Positions 11,738 through 20,589 of a DNA stretch of 64,000 bases are shown here, in pieces. The translations under genes were made by a program, and so were the position numbers. The DNA is from Lumbricus terrestris (lineage: Eukaryota > Annelida > Clitellata > Crassiclitellata > Lumbricidae), in assembly GCA_949752735.1 (NCBI GenBank), contig OX457036.1, positions 86,435,987 through 86,499,986 of the forward strand, given 5' to 3'. The notes below the pieces were generated by a model that had not been told where the DNA came from, ran no database searches, and worked only from the letters and a program-made list of their open reading frames with translations. Within the stretch, counting starts at the first letter, position 1; each line of letters begins with the position of its first letter.

Positions 11738-12645
11738 CTTCAAAAATTGTCAATTAGATCTAACTTTGCAATAATCGAACTCATCGATGATTATTTGATT
11801 AAAAAGCTTTATTCTATACCACTTTATTAGAACATTTAATTCGATTTCATAGGTCTATTCTTCCATCTGATGCTGCTCACGTCCAGCCAGTCGCAAGAGC
11901 TACAATCAGCGAGACGAAGGTATCATACAATATTATAACAACGACGTACGTTAAAAGCTACCTCATGGTTGTCTTGCAAGGTCATATTGTTTGTGCGAGA
12001 ACTAAAACTAGAAAGAGCATAATGTAAAATATAAAAATAATATTGCATACAATACAACTTAATAGATAATATTCTAAGGCACTAAGCAATATCGCCTGCA
12101 ATACATAGTTTATCTTTAGCAGATAATATATTTTGCTATTTGTAACACAAAATGTCTGCAGTGGTTCGTTTCTCCATCTGCACAATTATAATATCTCATT
12201 ACGGGCTAAGCATTTGGCCCGTTTTCTCTCATTCTTTAACGGCGTTTCTTTTCCCCGGCGTTTTTGTGCTGAACAGCGAGAGGCGCTATGTAAATATATA
12301 GATCTAGATAGGCCTACGATACGATACAAACAGCTATCGAATGTAGTTTATTAAGCGAAACCATAATTAAAACGTATTCATGTCGTAAAACATGACCAGT
12401 TGGCTTTATAATTGATCGATTCTGTCGAAAATTTCTTAATAGGGTACATCAACGCAGAATAATAACTAGTACAGTAAAGGGCCTGCATGATTGCTTTGCG
12501 GCTAAGCGAAGTGAAGCAGCAAAATGAGCCCAAACTCTGCGAGTAGCCTAAGTAAGTAACAAAATCTACTGACAAAGGCAGTGAAAGATAAAACACAATA
12601 AATAATTAACAACGAGAATGCAAAGCACAATAGATTATTCATAGC

Positions 12646-13211
12646 CCATGGGCAAAGCTCGAGGGTACGTACCATACGTATTCTATTTTGTGAAAGGTAC
12701 GCACGTATTTTAACGTACCTTATTTTAGGGTACGTAAGCAATAATAAAACACGTTAACCTCGTCATTGCTCATTATAAGAATGTTTAATTTAATTTAAGC
12801 AAACAATCACAGCCAAGTATACAGCGTAGTGAATTGCTGCAATGCTATATTGTACATGTAGGTCTATGTTTATCCAGCATACAATGTCAGTTAGTCGGCT
12901 CAGTTATGTTGCAGCACTTAAAAGTCTGACTCCAAGGAAAAGGTTGAACAGTTGCATTCAATTAATATTATAACAGAAGAATTTATCGAATTAAATTTAC
13001 TGCTACGTTACCGGAAATACCGATTTCAATGACGCATACTGTTGACTGCATGATTGTGTACTATGGGTCGCCGAGTAAGCCATAAACAAAATTTTCATGC
13101 ACTTATATGGTACGGTGCGTACCATACGCGTATTGTATTTTTTGAAAGGTACGTACGTATTTTAACGTATTCTATTTTAGGGCACGCGTACCCTCGAGCT
13201 ATGCCCATGGG
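12646..13211. mobile_element. MITE with CCCATGGGCA ends
   Basis: The left end CCCATGGGCAAAGCTCGAGG and the inverse of the right end (CCCATGGGCATAGCTCGAGG) differ at one base. Both continue inward as GGTACG-rich text with internal copies of ttgaaaggtacg and attttaacgta, so the element is palindromic over roughly its outer 90 bases. No coding frame. Confidence 0.8.
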
Positions 13212-13429
13212 AACAATGCAGTAGAAAACCTAAAAACAGCTGCTCCAAAAGGTTTTCGCTAAAGTTCTATCGGTTTACATAGAGAAAAGCGTGAAGTAAA
13301 TATCAAATCATAATGTACTATAAACTTGTCTAACTGAATGACTGGCTCGTTTAGACACATAAAAGACCATTTATATAAGAAATAATAAAAGCAAGTTTGT
13401 CCTAGGCTGTATGACTGTGTCTTTCTGCA

Positions 13430-13720
13430 AGATCACCACGCCCTCTTCGTTCTGCTGAGTGCCTTGGTCTATTTGTAAGCCTAGAATAGATCACGAACCT
13501 CATTAACCCAGCATCGATCATTTGCTATTGTGGATTAGCCTACTCAATCTGAAATCACCTTCCCTTTGGAATTCGTGACAGGATTCTTGTAGGAAATTCA
13601 TCTACACCTTAAAGACCTCTCTCTTTTCATGGACCTAACACGCTGAGAGCGCTTCTGAATAACTCTGCTGTGAGAAGCGCTTTACAGATGTCATATTAGA
13701 TTAGATTAAATTAGATAATA
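13430..13720 (+). mobile_element. Old L2/CR1-type 3' end
   Basis: Text of the form PFGIRD...LKTSLFSWT is readable with frameshifts (about 13550-13635), followed by GAGAAGCGCTTTACAGATGT and an ATTAG-rich tail, the usual 3' end of L2-group elements (GCGCTTTACA). It is a 5'-truncated and heavily decayed copy. Confidence 0.45.
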
Positions 13721-13837
13721 CTATGCACATTATTGATTAGTAGGCTTTTCTAATCATTAATCCAGAAAGTGCTTTACTACTAATGCCGCCTGTTTCCTTA
13801 AGGTAGACCATAAACAGCAGCCATATTTATAATTTAC

Positions 13838-14049
13838 CTTTCCGTCGCATCTGTCCAGACATTCTTCGTGACAACGTTGACATCGTTTTGTACCGTTGAC
13901 TTCTTCAGCATATAAACCCTTCTGAAATCCACATGACTCAACACAGGTAAGACCGAAGCGATAGCCAGCGCAATATCGACAGTCTTCGTCCCTTGGACCC
14001 CAACATCCATCGGACGTGCACTGGCTTGAGCATACACTTCCATTTGGTT
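13838..14049 (-). CDS. Receptor exon P: start of second furin-like block
   Basis: The exon is 212 nt, acceptor tttacag|AACC, donor AAG|GTAAAT, phase 1 to 0. It encodes CSSQCTSDGCWGPRDEDC, then CRYCAGYRFGLTCVESC, then CQRCHEECLDRC, which is the start of EGFR domain IV (VCxxxCSxxGCWGP.P.DC.SC...C...C). Its last residues CDGK join in phase 0 to EPNDC of exon Q, keeping a CxGxxPxxC-type spacing. A longer open frame runs through the acceptor but has no meaning upstream of it. Confidence 0.9.
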
Positions 14050-15480
14050 CTGTAAAGAAACACGAGTCAAAAATGTCTTGTAAGAAATATCTTTTGGGCC
14101 ATAGTTGATGAATAATGCACAATACCAACACTTCACACACTACATGTTTGCAACTAAGCAATTGAGAAAAGTTCATTTGCTAATGTTTGTAGTAGTTTAA
14201 ATCAACGGACTAAATAAGAAAAAGTTATAACGACAGCAACATCCTGATAACCAGCAGACACACCACAGACGAATGTGAAACTGAATAATCATTGCATTGC
14301 ATCACAAACAGACATCATAATGCAAGGCTTAGAAAATTAGATTCTGAACGTGGGAAGCTACTGTAGAGTAAGCTTACATTAAAATTGTCAAGCGACAATG
14401 CATCTTTATTGTTAGACACCGATTAGGGTCTATCGCATTCGCTACAAGTAGCCTAAACCAAAGATATCCGCCACTTCGAATCATGTAGGCCTAAGCTTAC
14501 ATAATCAAGTAAAATTTACTGGCGTTACTATCCGGAATAACACTCCTATGCGCAGGCCTATCTAACAGGTTCCTAGCATGCATTTTTTTAAATCGTTGTT
14601 ACGGAGTGGTTTTTGTTCCTTGTTTTCATTTATCGACAAAGTAGTTGCTTGCGTTTGTTTCGTTTGTTGCGTTTGTTTCGCGTTCGCTATCGTGTTATAG
14701 GCCTACTTCAGGCCGAGAGGGAACATTTCCGCTTCATCCGCAAAGTAAAGTATTTAATGTATGTAGCGTACGTAGCCTACTGTGGGTCTACAAGTCAAAC
14801 ATTGTGGCCGCTCCACATTGCGATGAAATGGAATAGATAAAAAAAGAGTGCTACGAATTCTCACGGCCAATATAGGTCTATGCACGTTAAACTTCAAAAG
14901 CAGGCAAGACGGTGTAGATCTAATGCACGAATAACGGGTGTATCCTGTGAGAATTCGCGTCCCTTCACGAAAACTGTTCAAAGACGCTCCCTGCCCATGC
15001 AAAGCCCAAGAGGAAAGCCTTGAGTAGCCTAGTTGATAAAAAGAGCTACACAAAATCACAAATCCATCGTAAAGGAATGCAGGTTACAGAGAAGGCTGTT
15101 CCAAAGAAGGGACCGACAATCAACAAAGCCATATTCTATCTGAACGCTGTGCATGCATTTAGAACCACAACGTCCACTATAGAAGCCAAGAGCAGAGAGT
15201 GGCGACCAGAGCAAGGCGAAGTTAAAGTAAAAGCTTCGAAGGTAGACACACGCACTATCCAGAACACAGTGCTATTTATATGTCGAGTTAATATTTTTAA
15301 AAGTTCTTAATAATAACCACGCTCTCATTTTATAGAGTCGTGAACGCATGGCGACGTAGGCTACAAGCGTCAAAAATTCTCCAAGCGTGGAGAATGATAA
15401 AACGTCGACACGTGCAATCGAACAATCTAAAATTTAACGCGGCCTAATCCGCTCAATATGAACAATATAGTGTAGGCTAA
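14050..15480. other. Intronic stretch, nothing recognised
   Basis: Several copies of TAGGCCTA and TAGCCTA occur. The short plus-strand frames (14613-14840, 15020-15310) have no domain character. Confidence 0.4.
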
Positions 15481-16318
15481 GTACAGGCGCGGATTTAGAG
15501 GGGGCGGAGCCGGCGTACGCCCCCCCTAAATTTGCAGCAAATGACCTAAAACTAATATAATTGCAATTTTGGAATAGGATGTTTGAAGTAGCTGGACCGG
15601 CAGAATGGAGCTCTCTTACCGGAGCTCTCTTACCTACTTACCTGAGTTGCTAGCAGACGTTGCCCACGTGACCAATGACTTTTGCCGTGACGTCATTCAC
15701 AAAGTTCATGTACAGACAAAATTTATGTAAATAGAAATTGGTCAATTAAAAAATATGTCGAGTGGTCCGCCGTCAAAACGGCTTAAACAAGCAGTTTTAT
15801 CATTCGCGAATAAGCCGACTGCCGTTGGTAGGACATAAGCCTATCTTAGGCCTAAATCTCAAAAGATGGCATATGATTATCAATATAATTTTGAAATTCG
15901 TCGTGCTGATTATAGCCGCCGAAAGCGTTCAGCTGCCGATATTATGGACAAAAGCAAATCAAGGATATAGAACTAGACCTACTCATATAATCATTCTCTT
16001 AACGCTCAGTGGCGTGCGGTCCATGGATGAGACGCATCCCTTGCTTATTGAATCTATTTTTTATACAAATACTAGTGTAGGCCTATTCAATTTCTATCAT
16101 TACTATGTTAATTATCGTATGATAAATTGGCATCGACTATATTATTTTTATTTGAGGGCAGAAAGAGGGAGGGGCAAATTCCCAGGGACCCGGCGGTGTG
16201 AGGGGGGCCCGGAGTGCCCGGGGAAAAAGTAAATGTAAGAAGTTTAACAAATACGAAGACATTCTGCATGTACAATTGCGAGTTTGAAAATTATTATTAT
16301 TATACATTTATCAATGAC

Positions 16319-16990
16319 TAGATGTGTAACCCGGCGTTGCCCGGGAAATTCAGGGTTTTAAGACCACTCCCCTATGGTACCCAACGTTGACCGCTAAATT
16401 TCGAGTCTTCGCCAACCTTCTACCCCACCCCGCTTCCCCAAAAAGCCAAACGTAACACGCCACGCTAGGGAAATTATTACTGGGCTTGTATGACGTCATT
16501 CGAGCTGTAGACTCTTTTACTGAAGCTCGATACTGTTTACCAACGCGTGAGCGATGAAATCTGTTTTAAAACGCTTCTGTCTTAAAACGCTAATAACTCG
16601 AGTTCTAAAGTGAAATTTCGGGTTTTAAACACTTCCCCACTCTGGTACCCATCGCTGACTGCTAAATTTCGGGTTTTCGCCAACCCTCCACCCCACCTCG
16701 CTTCTCCAAAAAGCCAAACGTAACCCGTCCCTGCGGGGCGCTACGGATATTATTACTGGGCGGGTATGACGTCATGCGGAGTAGACTCTTCGCCAAAGTG
16801 CCAGCGTTTTCATTTATTGATGAAATCTGTCTTAAAACGCAAATATTTCTTGTTTTAAAGTGAGTTAAAACCTGAAAATAGTTGATATGAGCTTATAATT
16901 TGGGTAAGAATCGATTGCAAGAATTTTTATAAACCGACGCTGTTTCATTTCCGAGCCTATTCTGCAGGGGAGAGTCAAAAAGCGTACAAA
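16319..16990 (-). mobile_element. Helitron-like 3' end with an internal ~260-bp duplication
   Basis: On the minus strand the sequence ends CCCGGGCAACGCCGGG, about 10 bases, then CTAG, that is a hairpin shortly before CTRR as at Helitron 3' ends. Two copies of a ~260-bp unit start near 16362 and 16621 (each has TACCCA, CGCTAAATTTCG-like text, CCCCAAAAAGCCAAACGTAAC). Similar hairpin-plus-CTAG text ends at 63958. The class is inference from structure; no Rep/helicase frame is present. Confidence 0.45.
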
Positions 16991-17199
16991 CAAATAAACA
17001 AACAAACAAACATATGGAATTTCGGAATTATAATATAGATATTGCAATATTTCAGCATTTGCACCAGAACATTTACCATTTCAGAACAAATCTCATTAAA
17101 TCCCAAAGAAGATGCCAATATTGTCTAATTTCATCAATTTCTGACCAAATGAAGCTATGTCTCTGCAAAAACATAAGTCCAGCTACAATAAGCAGTGAC

Positions 17200-17674
17200 A
17201 TCGCTCAGTATCTTTGGGACCGACGTGATAGTCTTACCTTGTTGGATGGCACTACAATACATCTGTCTGAAAAAGTTTCACATGGTGACGTTGAGTCTTA
17301 CCTTCATGAAATGGCTCAGCCAGGTACTTTTGGTGACCACATAATGGTACTATAGGAGCCTGCTGCCTGTACCTTGTTCAGTTCACAATATTGTCTTCAC
17401 TTGGCGACAATGCCACAGCTATTGTAGCTCCTAATGAGAGTAGCCTGACTTGCCAATGTTGCTACTTGGACATATTGCAGAAGGCAAAGGAGACCATTAC
17501 GTGAGCCTTGTTGGGGGCACAATTCGAACTTCGCCATTGGAGCAGAAAGCATCATTTTATTGTCTGTCCACAAGGACATGCATCAAGTTAGACATTGATG
17601 ACATTATCAATGCCTACGCCAGAAAGCATCCAAGGAGAATGACACTGCTTAATCCACTGGCATGTGACACTTAA
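17200..17674 (+). pseudogene. OTU-like cysteine protease fragment, frameshifted
   Basis: Three plus-strand frames in series read ESYLHEMAQPGTFGDHIMV, then a short NATAIVAP piece, then LLLGHIAEGKGDHYVSLVGG. The GxxGDHI and LGHxxExHYVSL blocks match the middle and the C-terminal His block of OTU deubiquitinase domains; the catalytic Asp-Gly-x-Cys block is not readable. OTU domains are often carried by animal DNA and retro-transposons, and this one lies in a hAT-like remnant. At least two frameshifts make it a pseudogene. Confidence 0.6.
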
Positions 17675-17851
17675 TTATTTCCTTTTTGGATCAAGGGTTG
17701 CATGATCAAAACCGATAACTGATTTATAATCGTTTCACTGTTAACCTTCAGTGGAGACCAGTGGTTTTATATGAGAAACTATATATTTTTGTTAAAGTTC
17801 CATAACATTTTCTATAAAAAGGATCATTATAGTTTTGCGTGATCTAATTTC

Positions 17852-17853
<2 letters not shown>

Positions 17854-17888
<35 letters not shown>

Positions 17889-17889
17889 C
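17854..17889. repeat. (TA)n microsatellite
   Basis: An alternating TA tract inside the hAT-like remnant. Confidence 0.9.
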
Positions 17890-18022
17890 GGGATTGGATT
17901 GGTAGTATTTACGCCCCCCCTAACCAGAAATCCTGGATCCGCCTCTGAAGTAAGTAAGTGATTTAATAAGAATATTCTTTATTAACCTGCAAGCAAACAA
18001 CTGCGAATCTTTAGACACCTAC

Positions 18023-18294
18023 CGCAATAGTCTGTCTTATTTGCATTGTTTTCCAAGACTATCATCCGCGTTCGGTTGGCGCTGATCTGCGTCCAGTTGA
18101 CGCTGTCAACGTGGCAGAGGATGGAATTATTCTGAATGTCAATGCTTCCATCGCCTATCCTCTCCAGTGACGTCAAACCCAGTCGCTCCAGACGTTGGTT
18201 GAACCGAATTCTCACGTTGCCGCTCGAGATCTCCTTCAGAGATGTTAATCCCAACTCCACGAGACTCGTACACGAAATGACAACAGCGAACCCA
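18023..18294 (-). CDS. Receptor exon O: second L domain, C-terminal half, with an extra turn
   Basis: The exon is 272 nt, acceptor tttgtgcag|TGGG, donor TGCG|GTAGGT, phase 2 to 1. It contains two consecutive leucine-rich turns, LGLTSLKEISSGNVRI and LGLTSLERIGDGSIDI, then the closing ILCHVDSVNW motif. In EGFR the same place has one such turn (LGLRSLKEI.DGDV.I) before LCY..TINW. So this L domain has one more solenoid turn, probably by internal duplication. It ends in TDYC, joining EPNGSVC of exon P. Confidence 0.9.
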
Positions 18295-18495
18295 CTGCAC
18301 AAATTAACAAGAATCCGCTTCAATTCTACCACAATCAAACGTAGGCCTACTCGTCTGATTGTGAATGTATCGGCTCCTTTGATCTGGGCGTAAAATATAA
18401 TATTATTGCAATAATTATGACTTTACCGAATAATAATAATGAAAATAGTAGGCCTAATCTTCGTTTAATTTCAAACTGACGCATGATTACAATTC

Positions 18496-18499
18496 ATAG
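18496..18499. other. Target-site duplication atag, left copy
   Basis: atag directly precedes the LTR start TGTTACGG; the same four bases follow the other LTR at 25628-25631. Confidence 0.85.
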
Positions 18500-18951
18500 T
18501 GTTACGGAACTGGGTTTGATCTTTATGGCCCTATCCGAACGAGGCTCAGGGTCGACTATTTTACCAGGATGGCCCACCCTAAAGCCTTGACATTGCCCGC
18601 AGGATCCGGCTCGCACGGTCTGTCCGAGACTTTAATTGAAGAAAGAAAAGACAACTTCACTTTACTTTCCAATTGTAATCGATGATCTTCGACAAAGTTC
18701 AACAAAAATGAGGAGGTCCTTCTCCAGTATAAAAATCGTATCTGTGTATACAACCTGTCAAACAGATAGCGCGTCCTGACAGCAAACTGTTCAGAGTCAC
18801 CAGGCCTGACGTCCAGGGGGTACGATGATGAGGACGACGACGACGAAGAGGCTGGCTGCGGAGCCGCTAGCAGAGCGGCTGCCCGACGACGTTGAAGACG
18901 TTACTGACGCTGACAGCAACGAACCACGGGCGGCGGTGCCCGACAAGGAGA

Positions 18952-19490
18952 CGAGGGGGGTACGCTGACGAGGATGACGACGACGAAGACGGAGCCACTG
19001 ACTGCGGCTACCCGACGACGTTGAAGACGCTGTTGACGTTCGCAGCAACGAACCACGGGCGGTGGTGCCCGACAAGGAGACGAGGGGGTACGCTGACGAG
19101 GATGACGACGACGAAGACGGAGCCACTGACTGCGGCTACCCGACGACGTTGAAGACGCTGTTGACGTTCGCAGCAACGAACCACGGGCGGTGGTGCCCGA
19201 CAAGGAGACGAGGGGGGGTACGCTGACGAGGATGACGACGACGAAGACGGAGCCACTGACTGCGGCTACCCGACGACGTTGAAGACGCTGTTGACGTTCG
19301 CAGCAACGAACCACGGGCGGTGGTGCCCGACAAGGAGACGAGGGGGGTACGCTGACGAGGATGACGACGACGAAGACGGAGCCACTGACTGCGGCTACCC
19401 GACGACGTTGAAGACGCTGTTGACGTTCGCAGCAACGAACCACGGGCGGTGGTGCCCGACAAGGAGACGAGGGGGGGTACGACGACGATG
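18952..19490. repeat. ~129-bp tandem repeat inside the LTR
   Basis: The unit boundary word tacgctgacgagg recurs at 18961, 19089, 19219 and 19348 (periods 128, 130, 129). Units are CG-rich and nearly identical. They give long Ser/Arg/Val-rich frames on the minus strand and Asp/Glu-rich frames on the plus strand that are by-products of the repeat. Confidence 0.93.
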
Positions 19491-19904
19491 AAGACGACGA
19501 CGAAGACGGAGCCACTGACTGCGGCTGCCCGTTGAAGAAGAACGTTTCCCTCTGCCGTTCTCCTGCGTACGTCCTTCACTGCTTCCGCGTTCACGTCAGA
19601 GTTAGAACCGGACTGGAGACACCGACGGCGCTGCTGAATACACTGACGCCCCACGAAGACACCAACGGCAACGAGGAACCTCTTCCCGACTCGATGCGGC
19701 TGACTTCGGACCGACTGCACAACTCCGGCGTCGAACTGCAGACCCTGCGTCGTTCTCCGAGTCCCTTCTCCGACTGTCTTGACTGAGCCTCCCGACGACG
19801 TTGACGACGACTGTCCGCTTCCGCGCTATCCCAAGCTGACTTCCTCCGAGCTGTAAGGCTGGCTTCTGTGTCTGTACTCCTTCTTTTATAGGCTCACAGC
19901 AAGG

Positions 19905-20450
19905 CGGGATGCATGAATAAGTAAGTGTGGCAGACCGAGGTGTGGCAAGCCAGGAATGAATAAGTAAGTGTGGCAGGCCGAGGTGTGGCAAGCCGAAATG
20001 AATAGATAAGTGTGGCAGGCCGAGGTGTGGCAAGCCAGGAATGAATAAGTAAGTGTGGCAAGCCAAGGTGTGGCAAGCCAGGAATGAATAAGTGTGGCAA
20101 GCCGAAGTGTGGCAAGCCGAAATGAATAGATAAGTGTGGCAGGCCGAGACGTGGCAAGCCAGAAATGAATAAGCAAGTGTGGCAGGCCAAGTGAGGCAGG
20201 CCGAATGAGTAAACAAGAGCGCGGCAAATGTGGCAGCGTGGCAAGGCGTGGCAGCACGTGGCAACGCGTGGCAAAGCGTTGCAGACAAGCGTGGCAAGGC
20301 GTGGCAAACGTGGCAGCGCGTTGCAAGCAAACGTGGCAAACGTGGCAAGGCGTGGCAAAGCGTTGCAGGCAAACGTGGCAAACGTGGCAAGCGGGGCAAG
20401 GCGTGGCAAAGCGTTGCAGGCAAACAAGGCAGCGCGTGGCAAAGCGCAAA
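19905..20450. repeat. GTGGCA-type tandem arrays inside the LTR
   Basis: First part (19905-20200): ~55-75 bp units made of gtgtggcaagcc and gaatgaataa. Second part (20220-20450): short units of cgtggcaaa / gcgttgcag. Low-complexity HTC/CHAL-type minus frames and WQR-type plus frames over this region are not genes. Confidence 0.9.
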
Positions 20451-20589
20451 TCAACAAAAAAAATAATCACCATGGCAAAATCGCCACAATCTCTCACCAG
20501 TCATTTTTAAAAAATGTCCTAATTTTTCGAGGAGTCAAACATCAAATATTGCTAATCAAACAGTGCAGCAACTCAAAATAAACGTTCAC

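Larger units (their letters stand above)
15484..17945 (+). mobile_element. Compound hAT-like transposon remnant with an OTU-like gene piece
   Basis: The left end caggcgcggatttagaggg and the right end (inverse cagaggcggatccaggattt) are imperfect inverted repeats of a hAT family whose copies end in runs of C and G. Flanks gctaagta and aagtaagt are not an exact duplication. Near 15754 a short frame starts MSSGPPSKRLKQAVLSF, a basic start like those of ZMYM/hAT transposases. A Helitron-like piece (16319-16990) and an OTU-like pseudogene (17200-17674) lie inside. Order of insertion is uncertain. Confidence 0.55.
18500..20488 (-). repeat. LTR (3' LTR in element orientation), 1,989 bp
   Basis: It starts TGTTACGGAACTGGG and ends AAATCGCCACA on the plus strand. 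It holds four full units of a ~129-bp repeat and two further tandem arrays. It is 128 bp shorter than the other LTR, which is one repeat unit. Confidence 0.92.

Noticed and set aside
15762..16232. 156-codon plus-strand frame
   Set aside because: It crosses the hAT-like remnant and repeat text; only its overlap with the MSSGPP start in another frame has meaning.
18952..20450. CRISPR-like regular repeats
   Set aside because: Units are contiguous with no unique spacers, lie inside LTRs of a eukaryotic element, and no cas genes exist.
18797..20497. Long minus-strand frames (SSSSS, RQQRLQRR, CHALPRL types) and plus-strand WQRVA frames
   Set aside because: They are translations of the LTR tandem arrays, present in several frames at once, and repeat exactly with the DNA period.
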